64,000 nt of DNA from Iris pallida (lineage: Eukaryota > Streptophyta > Magnoliopsida > Asparagales > Iridaceae): the NCBI GenBank assembly GCA_029216955.1, contig JANAVB010042220.1:14926799-14990798 (forward strand), written 5' to 3'. The notes under the pieces were generated by a model that did no database searches, had not been told where the DNA came from, and worked only from the letters and a program-made list of their open reading frames with translations. This document shows, in pieces, positions 43,993-54,899 of the stretch (position 1 is its first letter; each line of letters starts with the position of its first letter). A program made the position numbers and the translations under genes.

Positions 43993-46301
43993 TGTCACGT
44001 CCCGACCCGAAAAATTGCTCGTCCTCGCGTCGATTTATTCGAATCATTCGTCCTCGCTGGGGCGTGATGCCGTACGAGTCTGGAGTTGCACTCGTACAAG
44101 GCAAGATGACAAGTTTTCAAATGGTTATTTTTGATTTGATATTAGTAGCGGAAGAAACAGAGTATACGAAACAATTCTCTTTATTGATAATAGAACTGAG
44201 GTTACAAAGGCTTTCAATAGTCCAACTGAATTTGCTAGATTACTTACAACACTCATGTTCTCTCTTACTCACAAAGGATTTCATCGTTCCATACATCATT
44301 TCTTTTATATCCCGGGCGCATCATTCTGTTGCAAATTCGAGCGTCAATGCGGTCGCACGCCTCAATACGCTATGGCATTCCATGCCTCAGCGCGTTCAAG
44401 CGAAGCTCCGCCGCGAGCAGACCATTCCCTGAACCTGCGAGCAAACTAGTGGGGGATTAGTACTTTCGTCCTCGCTGTATTGATCAAAGATCCACTTTAC
44501 TATACCGACATTAAGTAGTGTATTGAATCATGCAGCATACAATTTAGTGATCTTTCTATCCTTGCCTTAGGATCAGTTTCATGACTTATTCGAAAGCATA
44601 AAAACATGTTATCATGGCAAGCATATTATCGTTGAATTTATAAAAGCAAATAAGTAGGGAACATACAATTCTCGTGTTCCTTCGTGGCGTGACTTCTTAC
44701 CAACTCGATGCACTCGTCCTTGCACCGACGCAAGGGGAATACGCCTACCATCCTTCCCGATCATGATATAAGTGATCGCTGTGCAGGATCTCTGTGCGCC
44801 TGCACTTTCAATCCGTCGTTCCTTAACTATATGAAGGTCACTGGCTTTAACACCATAATGGACATCAAGGTACGAACGGTGACTACTCACGCCCTGAAGT
44901 ACTCCTCCCAAACAATACCGGTATTTGTGACGCTCTATTTCAATAGTAGGTTGCAAGCCTAACAGATTGAAATACCCCACACAATACCCATCTCAAATTC
45001 CCTTTCTAGATCGAATGGGTTCCAGCAACCGGTCTACCACGTTCGAGGGATAAAACTTGTGCACAAGTTATCCGTGACCCTGCAACGCGTCAAAGTCATA
45101 CAACCAAGCAATTCGCCTATCTCTATTTCCATTGGCACAATGCACTAACTTAATGTTCATCAACGAACGCCCCGAAGGTTATAAACATTTCGAAGACACG
45201 ATGCCACATTCGACAGTTCCGTCACATTCGTGCCACAACTGTTCACTTCTTCACAACGAAGCCATCTTTCATAAGTCTTATGCACGTACGCACGCTTTGA
45301 TATAGTTATTCGCCATTTGATTGTGTCTTGCATCCGATGCACGCTCTATTCAGTATTTCCATGTTCTACGTCTTAGTGTTCAATGCGTTAGACTTATGTT
45401 CATTCCCTCCGACTCGTGCAACTGAGGCACGCCTCGATAGGGTATTCAATGTTCTATAGCTCGTGCACCGAGGCACTCGCGTCGATATAGTTTTTCAATG
45501 TTCTAGTATACTAACTCGTGCACGGGGGCACGAATGACTTGTGCACTGAGGCACTCGTCGATACAGTTATTCCATGTTTTTATGGCTTGCGCACCAATGC
45601 GCTCGTCTTTGCGATATTCAATGTTCAATAGCGACTCGTACATTTGATGTACGTTTCATTTCTATTGTTCTATCTAGTGTTCGACACGAACTATGTTCAT
45701 CTCTCGATTGAGCCACGCCCGTGGTCTCGATAGGTTAACTTAGCATACAACGATATATTTTACTTAGGCATGAAGGAGTAGAAAAGAAGAGTCAAAGTCC
45801 TCTCACCTTAGCCGATACGTCTTGTCGTTTTGTCGAGCCGATGCGGCTCGATTTCATAACTTTGTTTGTACGGGCAACTCTTCTCGCTTGGCCATTCGAA
45901 CACTTCGTGCTACGTTGAATTATCCAAGCAATTTGGCCTACCGTGCCTATGCTTCAGTCCGTGGCAAGGCGACGATTTGGTTTTTCGGATACCATTGCAA
46001 ATAAGACAAAATGTCAACCTCTTATATTTCAGCGTAAACTTATAGCCTGTACACGAAACCAACTAAAATCAATACTTGTCCGAATCGGACTAATGCTTTG
46101 CGTCGATTCGATTTATTGGTTCTTCGAACCGATTTAATGCTTTCTCTCGGGCCAACTTAACACTTGCATCAAACTTACTCGATGCATTCCTCGGGTCAAC
46201 GTAACTCTTTGCATCGATTCGCATTGATACATATTTCGGGTCAACGCAACTCTTCGAGTCAACGACTTAGCATAATGCACCGTACGAAGCGGAACATTAC
46301 A
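43993..46301 (-). repeat. LARD-like element 5' LTR (2,309 bp)
   Basis: On + starts TGTCACGTCCCGACCCGAAA and ends GCGGAACATTACA. Aligns throughout with the left LTR with many scattered differences, so this insertion is not recent. Confidence 0.9.
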
Positions 46302-48894
46302 GAAAAACTTTGAAATTTCAGGATGGCGAGTAACAAAGTTATAACAAAATATTCGAGGAAGAGAATTTAACGGAAAATGGACCTACTCGTTGAGGTATAG
46401 AAGGATGAAGGCTCTACTTGTGAAAGATGGAGTATTTGAAGCCGTTGCGGGGAAGGATAAAAGCCTTCGAAAATGACAGATGATTCTTAGGATGACATGG
46501 ATCAGAGTGCCCAACGCGCGGATGAGGTCATGTATAATGTCATGGAAGAAACTTCTGTGGCCAGTTTGTGGTTGAAGCTCAAGAGCTTGTATAGGCAAAA
46601 TCGGTGTCTAACAAGTTGCATCATAAGAAGTAAATTTACAGTTTTTGCATGAAGGGACCCAAATTCTTAGTTATAAGAACAACTTCAACAAGTGTCTCGA
46701 AGTCAAGCTAGAGGAGGAGGACAAGTCGCTTTTACTTTGTTCACTTCCAGGATCGTATGTCCAACTAGTAATACTAATTCTCTATGAAAGAATACTTGAG
46801 AGAAGGCTAAATCCTACTGAGGAATCATCTAGGTTATTGCTAGTAAAAGGGGAAGGTCAAAGAGTAAGGTTTGAGGAAAGAGTAGCCGAGGAAAGTCCAA
46901 ATCATTCGGGCAAGTGATACGACGCATGTTTATTTTTTGCAAACAGACGAGACATGAAGAAACAATATCCAAAATATAAGTAGTAGTTAGAGAAGAAGGA
47001 TAGAGGTACTAGTTCAAGCGGTCGGGGTCAAACTAATATTGAACAATAAGCGAAGGAGCTAGCATGCGATGTACTAACCGTGAACAATAGAAAGGAGAAT
47101 TCTTGACTCTGGGTGCTCTTACCACATGTGTTTGAGCAGAGAGTGGTTCAACACATATAAAGGGTTTAATATTAGTGTTGCTCTTATGGAAATAATACAT
47201 CTTGCAAGACCGTTAGCATTGGGAAAATTGAGATAAAATGTTCGATGGAGTAGTGTAAACAGTTGTAAACGTGAGACACATTCCAGAGTTAAAGAAGAAC
47301 ATGATTTCTCTAGACGAGTTGGACGCGGTAAGTTTCAAGTTCGTTAGCCAAGACAATTCATTAAAGATTGTAAATGATAGTATGGTGGTCATGAAGGGAC
47401 AAACTGTCATCGAACTTGTATCAGTTGGACGGTAGCATAATCACTAGTGATACGATGGTCGATATAAAGAAAGAGGTAGAGGATACTACAAACTATGACA
47501 TTTACATCTAACCCGCATGAGTGAGAGATGTCTACATGACCTCTAGAAAATAGAGTTGCTAAAGGGCATGAAGGAGTGCAAATTATGCACGATGGACAAA
47601 GAAGCACAATTGACCAGCAATATAAGATCGACTTCAAGCAATCAGTTCACATGACCGAATGAGTCCTCAATTATATCCACTCAGACATACTGGAGTTATT
47701 ATTGGTTCGTTCCAAGAGATATACTGAGGTGCTACGCCACCTTCATAAATGACAAACGGAAGGTATGAATTTATTTCATCAAACACAAGTATGAAATATT
47801 TGTCAGGTACCGAGAGTGGAAGACAATCGTAGGGAATCAAAATGGGAGAATAGTGAAGTATTTATTGACAAATAATGGAGGAGAGTACACCTCTACGGAG
47901 TTTTAGTTTTTAGAATTACTACGAGGTACAGGGCATAAATCAACAATAGATGGTCCAGGACGTCCAGAGTATAACTGGGTAGCGGAGCGCATAAACATAA
48001 CACTACTAAATAGCTAGGAGCATGCGATTCTAGTCTCGTATTTCGGACTTCTTCTGGACAGAAGTATTAAATCATGCGTGCTATTTGGTCAACATGTTAC
48101 CATATACGACCATCGATCTTCAAGTTCCTAAAAAGGTACGGAGAGGAGATCCAATCAGCTATGAAGCATTACGGGTGTTTGAGTCCCCTGCCTATTCGCT
48201 CGTAAATCATAAGGATAGGACCAAGCCGGAATCAAAGTCAAATAAATGTGTTTTCTTGGGATTCGAACAAGGAGTCAAAGACTACAAGCTGTGGGACCTA
48301 ATCTTTGATGAGGCTTCCATGTTGAGAGATGTAGGTGAAATTCTAAGGTGTTTAGTGACATATTAGGTGACCATAACTTAATAGAAGTGAGGATTTTTAG
48401 CACTCATACGGATACGGACTTTGAACCACCTATACACGCTGTTTGTTGGATGAGGATGAGCAATTTTTAGAGAGAGAGAGGGTGAGGACCAGTTCATGAG
48501 GACCCACAGACAATAGCGTTAAGGAGGATAGAGCGTACACACAACACCAATGCAATATAATTTTGAGGATATTGTTGCATTTGATTTAGACATACGGTTT
48601 TGAGGATATGGTTGCATTTGTTTTAGACATGGAAACGGATGATTCGAGGGATTATAAAGAGACCATTGAGCAAGAGAATAAAGATTGCTGGATTGTTGCC
48701 ATGACAGAGGAGACAGAGTCAGTTCGGAAGAATAGTACGTGGAATGTAGTTCAGCTACAAAAAGGCAAAAGAGCTATTGGATGCAAATGTGTATTCATGA
48801 AGAAGAACAATGAGCGGTACAAGAACGTTTAGTTGTGAAAGGGTACGCTCAGAGGGAGGGGAGCATTGGTAGCTACTCATGGTACGGAGCAAGG

Positions 48895-49382
48895 TTTACA
48901 ATTTCGATATTGGAATCGGTATCAAACCTTTCCTATGAGTATCATGATGGACGATATCAGCAATATTAACAGTTTTGGATCGAAGTATCAAATATTTTTG
49001 TATCGAAAAGCAAATAAGTGTTAATAAATTACTAAAATTTAGAAAAATATTTTGTACATTGTCATAATTTTAAGTCTTTTATGTGTTTTTTCTTAATAGT
49101 TTTGAAATTGAATGAAATAATAGTCACCCTTATTGATTGTTTACCTGTGATAAATAAATTTTCTTCATTTACATACTTTTACAACCTTACTATACTTTTA
49201 CCCCTCGTTGATTGGTTTTTTCATTCAATTTTTTCTACCAAATTAATTGGAAAAGAGACCCCCAACATCGGTACCGAACAATATCAATAGCGGTCGGTAT
49301 TGGATCGGGACATGCCAAATCATATCGGTATCGAACATACCGGTATTGGCCGTATTGAATCGGTATCGGCCGATATTGCAAA
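48895..49382. mobile_element. MITE-like insert within Copia-4 RT
   Basis: About 490 bp with inverted ends: TTTACAATTTCGATATTGG on the left and CCGATATTGCAAA on the right. The right half is rich in CGGTATCGG and GGTATTGG motifs. It lies between VKGYAQREG-type RT sequence and QMDIKTTFLHG; about 35 RT codons normally found between these are missing, so insertion came with loss of sequence, or loss occurred separately. Confidence 0.68.
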
Positions 49383-49893
49383 TAGGATATGGAGTGTGAG
49401 CAAATGGACATCAAGACAACATTTCTACATGGAGGGTTGGAAGATAAAAATCTTCATGAGACAACCTGAATGTTTTATGGAGCACAACAAAGAGGATCAC
49501 CTGTGAAGCTCTGCCTATATCGGTTGAAGCAATCTCCTTGACAGTGATACAAGCGTTTCGACAAATGAGAAAGACCAATTACACCAGATGTGAGATGTGA
49601 GTACGACAGTCGCGTCTATTCAAGGAGGGGCTCAAGGATAGGTCATCGATATACCTCCTCTTGTATGTCGATAACATGTTGATTTTTTCCAAGAATATGA
49701 CGGAGATAACGATACTCAAAGCTTCATTAAGTACAAAGTTTGACATGAAGGACTTAGGTGGAGCAAAGAAGATCCTTGAGATGGAAATTGAGGTTGAAAG
49801 GCTACAAGTGTCTCAAAGGATACATAGAAAAGGTGCTTGAGCATTTTAATATGCAGGATTCTTGGCAAGTGAGCACCCCGATCGGCGGCTATT

Positions 49894-50085
49894 TCAAGTT
49901 ATTCTCCATGCAATGTCGACACTCGCATACGGAACCATAGACATCTTCTTGGACGCCTCAAATGATGTAATGTACTCTAACTCCATAATGGAAAATATCA
50001 CAATATCTTGAAGTGTCGACTTCCAACTGAACGAAGAATCTGCAAGTGTTTGCATATAGAATGTAGTAGATCTTCTCTTTTCCAA
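49894..50085 (-). pseudogene. Inverted RNase H piece inside Copia-4
   Basis: On the minus strand this reads SSFSWKSTLQDIVIFSIMEL then EYITSFEASKK, the Copia RNase H motif with TEAEY-like core, while the rest of Copia-4 RT and RNase H reads on plus on both sides. So about 200 bp were inverted in place. Confidence 0.68.
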
Positions 50086-50636
50086 ACCATCGGTGCAATC
50101 AGCATTTGGTTACGAGGTCTGGTTAGTGAGTTTGGATTCAAGAAGGTACATGTTCCTATATTTGTGACTATCAAAGCGCAATTTATCTTGCCAAGAATTC
50201 AATATATCACACTCGATACCACAATATACGAGAATGGTGTTATAAGAAGGTCACTCTCTTAAAGATTATCACTAAGGTGAACCTAAGTGACATGCTAACT
50301 AAGGCGATTCCAGTGGAGAAGTTCAAGTCCGACTTGACTTCCATTGAAGTATTCCAGTTGGAGAAAGGTTCACAGACTCGGTAGAAGGTTATAGCAGATT
50401 CGTGGTTCTATAGCAAAGATAGTGACAATGACAATTTATAGGTTCTGGTTCAAGATTGTGTCAAGATCGTGTCAATGGTCGTATTCAATCTTGGGAATAA
50501 TTGAAGCGGTGTGAAATTTCTTGGTTCTAGTTGAAAACCATGCTAGTGGGAAGAAATACCTAAGTTGAAGCTACCGTTTAAAGGAGCATGTACTTGCACA
50601 AGTGTCTCACAGGGGTAGCTAGAGGAACATCTTGCC

Positions 50637-50647
50637 AAGGTGGAGAT
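50637..50647 (+). other. Polypurine tract of Copia-4
   Basis: AAGGTGGAGAT directly before the 3' LTR start TGTTGGAGATTG. This is the usual plant Copia form. Confidence 0.8.
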
Positions 50648-51185
50648 TGTTGGAGATTGTTCGTGTTCATACGTGGAGTTGCAAGCACTGTTCGAGAAAT
50701 TGGAGAAGCTTGAGAGTCGGAAGCCTGCAGTATACTTCAAAGTGCAAAAATCATCCAACAAAATTCTGGACAATTTGTCCAAATTTGGTGAGCATTAAGC
50801 ATGTCGGCGGTATATAGGCGGCATATCGGGATGGGGCTAAGTTAATGTTGTGCCCGGTTTAGATGTAAAGTTGGCATTTTGGTGGTCCAGATCACTAGTG
50901 GACTTAGGGTCGTTTAGGGCGGATTTAATATCCCTAATCAGCCGCATCCTCTTTGGTTGGTTGCTTGAGGCTACAAAGAGTTTTCTAGGGTTCGCTAAAG
51001 AACTAGAAGGAATCCGAAGAAGGAGAGATTAGTGAACATCTCATACGGAAAGGGTTACGGTTTGCGGTGTGTGATTGTAATCTTCTGCAAGGCTCTTTCA
51101 TGATTGAATTAATTTTTTCTCCCCTTGCCCCGTAGAGTCGTTACTTTCGACCGAACCACGTAAATGTATGTGTTCTTTGTGTTGA
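50648..51185 (+). repeat. Copia-4 3' LTR, right end missing
   Basis: Matches the two 5' LTR pieces and contains about 115 bp (about 50925-51040) that were lost from the 5' LTR at the Copia-3 junction. The match stops after CTTTGTGTT near 51185, about 80 bp before the end seen at 22821. Host intron sequence follows. Confidence 0.8.
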
Positions 51186-51331
51186 AGAACTTCTACCCTT
51201 AATCTTCATCAACTCATGGTAATGTGGCTTTACCCATCCATGATATAATTTTTATTTGGCATGGTCGATTTTTAGTGCTTAGTACTTTGTAAATTATGAT
51301 TTTTCTAACGACTCTAGCATGACTTGTACAG

Positions 51332-51438
51332 ACGCGCTAACTTCACATCTGCTGACATGAGGGAATCTGATTTCAGTGGCTCCACATTCAATGGTGCTTA
51401 TCTGGAAAAGGCTGTGGCCTATAGGGCAAACTTTTCAG
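51332..51438 (+). CDS. TL17: Host gene exon 4: pentapeptide repeats of the thylakoid lumen protein
   Basis: Acceptor TTGTACAG, donor GTAAAC. In frame from exon 3 it reads RANFTSADMRESDFSGSTFN then GAYLEKAVAYRANFSG. The pattern A(N/D)(F/M)xx recurs every five residues, with ANFTS, ADMRE, SDFSG, STFNG, AYLEK and ANFSG: a right-handed beta-helix of pentapeptide repeats. This block together with DLNKFEADI and GEFGIGSAAQ of exon 2 makes the TL17 identification. The protein would act in the chloroplast thylakoid lumen; its biochemical role is unknown. The rest of the helix and the Cys-bearing C-terminus are not found with confidence in the window. Confidence 0.85.
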
Positions 51439-51617
51439 GTAAACATTTGTGATTCTTACACCAGTCACATTTGTGATTATTGCATGAATCATTTTTTATT
51501 TATGACATGCTTTTGATTGAATCTCTTTATGCATGGATATTCTATCTTCCATTTACATGTGTGGCCAATGAATATGGTCCTATTTATGCGGACGCTCGTG
51601 AGTAATTTAAATTTCAG

Positions 51618-51667
51618 GAGTTCTGATGTCTTACACTCGGACCAATGATCTTCTTTGGACCAAGCAG
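51618..51667 (+). CDS. TL17: Candidate exon 5 of the host gene, doubtful
   Basis: Flanked by TTTCAG and GTAAGA, good splice signals, and open in the frame left by exon 4: it would read GVLMSYTRTNDLLWTKQ. The family normally continues with more pentapeptides (an ADLSD-like unit). The DNA CTGATGTCTTACACTC resembles the expected coding sequence for that unit if one allows small indels, so this may be a decayed exon, a lineage-specific exon, or chance. Intron 4 would be 179 bp. Confidence 0.35.
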
Positions 51668-51781
51668 GTAAGATATGTGAATTATCACAGATTAAAAAAA
51701 AGAAAAAAGAAATGTAAATTATCACAGATTAGTGATGAGTCTTTTTAATATCATAGCTAATAATACTTTACGGTTTTAGTT

Positions 51782-51786
<5 letters not shown>

Positions 51787-51834
<48 letters not shown>
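51787..51834. repeat. (AT)n microsatellite, 48 bp
   Basis: Uninterrupted AT repeat between the host intron and LINE-A. It may be the original target of the LINE cluster. Confidence 0.93.
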
Positions 51835-51836
<2 letters not shown>

Positions 51837-54398
51837 TGGAGTCTCAGCAGGGCCTCCAGGCAGAAGCGGTCATGTATTACTCTGAGCTATATAATCAGTC
51901 CCACTATACCTCTGTTTTCCCTGACATTGTGTGCAAGAGGATTGTCACTGCTCACGGGAACAAATTGCTCTTGGAACCTGTTCGAGTAGAGGAGATCGAG
52001 GACATTATCATGGCGGCAGACCCAAATAAATCTCCTGGCCCCGATGGTTTCAACAACAAATTCTTCAAACTCCATTGGGCAACTCTTAAGACCCCAGTAC
52101 TTCTCGCTGTCCAAGAGTTCTTTGAATCTGGGAAATTGTTGAAGGAGTTGAATCACACATTTTTAACGCTGGTGCCGAAGAAAGAAGGTGCGACATCGTT
52201 GGCTGACTTCCGACCTATTGCGTGTTGTAACTATTTATACAAAATAATTACACACTTGATGGTTCGTCGGATGGAAGGGATTATGCAAGGGCTTGTATCA
52301 CGGAACCAGGCAGCTTTCATAAAAGGCCGATCAATTGCTGAGCACAGCCTGTTAACACATGAGATGGTACATGAGTTCAACAAGAAAGGAGGCATGAAGG
52401 CCTGCATTAAGTTAGACCTCCGTAAAGCATACGATATGGTGAATCGGGATTGTTTGCAAATTGATGGCCGCTATGGGATTCGATCAGAGATGGGTGGACC
52501 GCATTCAGGAGTGCATCACCACGCCCACCTTTTCTGTCCTCCTCCGTGGTATCCCGTATGGATTCATCAAAAGTAACAGAGGCATCCGGCAGGGCGATCC
52601 ACTTTCACCTACCTCTTCACTTTGGTGATAGAGTTTTTCACGTGTCAGATGGAGATAGGGATGCGGCAGAAGAGTATCGTCCCCAATCTTATTTATGCTG
52701 ATGACCTGCTTGTTTTCCTCCAACCTTCCATGTCAGGTCTACAGGCGGTCACGAGGATTATGGAGGAGTCCGACCGGCTCTCCGGGTTACAGCTTAATAA
52801 AGAGAGTTAGGTTTTCTTCAACTCCCAATGTACTCTCAAAGAGGAGCGCTCTGCCGTGCTCGGAGTGGCGAAAGGGGATCTACCGGTAAAGTACTTGGGT
52901 ATACCTCTATTTGTTAATTATACCCGAGATCAAAATTGTACTTCATTGGTTGAATATACCCAAAGACGGGTGGAGGGCTGGCAGGCACGGGGACTGTCAT
53001 TTGGCGGACGAATTGAGCTGGTAAGATCGGTGATCACGTCTCTGGCTAGATTTTGGTTGCAGGCTGTTAAACTCCCATTGGCAACTATCCGAAAAATGGA
53101 GCGCATTTGTGCGGACTTCATATGGAGAGGGGGGTTGCATGCGATAGGATGGGAGCAGTTATGCCGGCCGCGACAGGAGGGCGGAGTGGGTCTCCAGGAT
53201 CTCCAAACCATCCGGGAGGCGACTGGCATGGAGCTGACTTGGAAATTCATCCAAGGAGGCTCTTTGTGGGCTGATTGGACTGCTAGCAGGTACCTTAAAG
53301 GAGGAAACTTCTGGGCACACACGTATGACAACAATGCATCAGTGACGCTTAAGCTATTACTGCTGAATCGTGCACAAATAGTGCCTGCTATCCAACGTGT
53401 GTTCAGAGACGGAAGGGACACCGATTTATGGTATAATTCTTGGATAGGGAGTCAGAGCCTTTGGGAGCTTACGGGGGAACAATGGATTAATGAGGCTCGA
53501 AAAAGGATGGGAGTCCATTCTATCATCACGGATGGCGAGTGGCAGCCGGAAGGATACAACCACACGGTCGGGTTTACAGCTCAAATCCGTCGGTACAGCA
53601 TTGTCCGAGAAGCCCGCCGTGACCACTGTGTTTGGCGAAGTATGGGAGGTGGCGGTAGACAGCAAGATAGACGCAGGAGGCGGCCAGCAGGATGGAAGGG
53701 GGGACGGGCATCAGGCTATAGTCGGCAGCGACAGTACCGCGAGCGGTGGCAGTGAACGTGCGGCGGGCGGCTCGGCTAACCGGTCGATTGGTAGAGGGGG
53801 GGCGGCATACAGTGACAGTAGATGGATCATCTGGACCTCGACTGCAGGACTGTTTTGACCTGGTGCGACCACGCTATTCGGGGATGGAGCACTCTGAATT
53901 CATCTGGACCAAGGGATTGGCGAGTAAAATACAACTATGCATGTTCCGGGTCCAGCTCGGCCGTCTGCTGACGAGGGATAGGCTCATCCGTTTTGGTGTA
54001 CAAATTGATTCACCAAGTTGTACTCTCTGCTCTTCAGAAAATGAGTCTATTAGCCACCTTTTTTTTGAATGCAGCATAGCATGGCCTGGGATATATGGCA
54101 GGCACAATGTAATAGGTTGTGCTGGAGTATGGACACCCGAGATATTGGGGGTATTATTACCCATATTAAAGCTGACAAGGATAGAGCTACGGAGTGGTTC
54201 AAGGAGGCTCGGATTCGACTGACATCATCGGTTTGGCATATATGGAGGGAACGGAACAGACGTATTTTTGAGACGGTCCAGACCTCTAATACGTGGATAT
54301 TAAACAACATAGAGTTTGATGTATCTGCGATGACCTCAATTTGAGGGGTTGTCATTTGTATTTGTCTTTGATCAGTGAATAAAACTTTACCTTTCTTT

Positions 54399-54400
<2 letters not shown>
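51835..54400 (+). mobile_element. LINE-A: 5'-truncated L1-type LINE
   Basis: Starts abruptly in the RT region right after the (AT)n run and ends with TGAATAAAACTTTACC and a new (TA)n tail. Endonuclease and the early RT are missing, as in typical 5'-truncated insertions. The 3' part codes for the zf-RVT region and a conserved C-terminus (WHIWRERNRRIFE). Confidence 0.9.
51836..54344 (+). pseudogene. LINE-A ORF2 relic: RT and zinc-finger end
   Basis: RT from AEAVMYYSELYNQSHYTSVF through DPNKSPGPDGFNNKFFK, FLTLVPKKEGATSLADFRPI and KLDLRKAYDMVNRD (to 52576, then frameshift), catalytic NLIYADDLLVF at 52690-52720, a stop near 52808, then KYLGIPLFVNY and LSFGGRIELVRSVI (52856 onward), and the zinc-finger end LGRLLTRDRLIRFG with CTLC and HLFFEC in a third frame (53746-54222), ending IFETVQTSNTW near 54290. 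A GC-rich insert of about 200 bp (about 53640-53840) is not matched in LINE-B or LINE-C. Confidence 0.88.

Positions 54401-54450
<50 letters not shown>
54401..54450. repeat. (AT)n, 50 bp, between LINE-A and LINE-B
   Basis: Perfect AT repeat directly after the LINE-A 3' end and directly before the LINE-B start. Confidence 0.93.
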
Positions 54451-54452
<2 letters not shown>

Positions 54453-54869
54453 ACGTTCCATGCGGAGGAGATTGACAAGGTGACGGCATTCTGGGAAAAT
54501 ACGCTGGTTCTATATGTTCTAGGCAACAAACCATTTTATGGTCAGATACGGGCGTATGCGGCACGGGTCTGGCAATCGAAGGGTAGCATGGAGATCTTTG
54601 CTAGGGAGAACGGCTTCTATTATGTGAGGTTCGGGCTCGCAGACGATGTTGCCAGAATCCTCCAGGGTGGGCCGTGGACGTTCGACGGGAGGCTGATTAT
54701 CCTGAAAGAGTGGATCCCGGACCTGAAATGTGAGAAGAAAGTCCTTAATGTCATACCGGTTTGGATCCGCTTCCCTGAGTTCCCGGTGCGATATTGGAGC
54801 ATTCCATTGCTCATGAGACTTACTAGTTTGGTGGGCAGGCTGATTAAGGCAGATGATGCTACATCATGA
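54453..54869 (+). pseudogene. LINE-B ORF1 fragment (DUF4283-like)
   Basis: Reads TFHAEEIDKVTAFWENTLVL, then KPFYGQIRAYAARVW, GFYYVRFGLADDVARILQGG, WTFDGRLIILKEW and IRFPEFPVRYWS. This is the RRM-like DUF4283 domain found in plant LINE ORF1 proteins, which bind LINE RNA. There is no start codon of its own; the frame opens from the TA repeat. It stops at 54867-54869. Confidence 0.8.
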
Positions 54870-54899
54870 CAATTTGCGACATGGCGAGAATCTGAGTCA

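Larger units (their letters stand above)
22962..46301 (-). mobile_element. LARD-like non-coding LTR element, split by Copia-5
   Basis: Two direct LTRs of 2.3 kb (22962-25292 and 43993-46301) bound an internal region of about 3.1 kb (25293-26089 plus 41682-43992) with no recognisable protein domain on either strand. A Met-type primer site next to the right LTR fixes the minus orientation. Large LTR elements with a non-coding interior are called LARDs and must borrow enzymes from another element. The flanking bases GGGAA (22957-22961) and GAAAA (46302-46306) are only a partial target duplication. The LTR ends (TGTAATG...GTGACA on the minus strand) match those of the Gypsy elements here. Confidence 0.85.
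46302..50647 (+). pseudogene. Copia-4 gag-pol relic
   Basis: Heavily decayed. Gag traces: FNGKWTYSL and MKALLVKDG near 46370-46430, then KNNFNKCLEVKLEEEDKSLL and LLCSLPGSY (46645-46917). Integrase traces: NNGGEYTSTEF near 47875 and VNMLPYTTIDLQVPKKV to KCVFLGFEQGVKDYKLWD (48085-48300). RT N-terminus at 48608-48830 (STWNVVQLQKGKRAIGCK), then a break with a MITE-like insert, QMDIKTTFLHGG near 49400, and LLLYVDNMLIF near 49665, where the second catalytic Asp is Asn. RNase H traces include AIYLAKNSIYHTRYHNIRE near 50180 and LSDMLTKAIPVEKFKS near 50285. One RNase H piece (49894-50085) is inverted. No part could be functional. Confidence 0.85.
16703..51185 (+). mobile_element. Copia-4: old, decayed Copia element, outermost of the intron nest
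   Basis: The 5' LTR is 16703-16968 plus 22600-22821, split by Copia-3 material. The primer site follows at 22824. The internal region is 22822-22961 plus 46302-50647, split by the LARD-like element. The 3' LTR runs from 50648 to about 51185. Both LTRs start TGTTGGAGAT and share CGTGTTCATA, AAGCTxGA, TTTGGACAATTTGTCC-like and GATTACGxTTTGCGGTG sequence. The left flank is TATTA; the 3' LTR lacks its last 80 or so bases, so the right target duplication is lost. Coding remnants follow Copia order: gag, integrase, RT, RNase H. Confidence 0.87.
11064..51331 (+). other. Giant intron 3 of the host gene (40,268 bp) filled by nested retrotransposons
   Basis: Donor after TTCAG at 11063 and acceptor TTGTACAG at 51331 join exons 3 and 4 in frame with matching phase (AG/A gives Arg). 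About 5.6 kb on the left and about 150 bp on the right are non-LTR intron sequence; the rest is one nest of LTR elements. The host exons read normally on both sides, so the intron may still be spliced. The nest could also be an assembly product in part, but both checked target duplications are exact. Confidence 0.8.
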
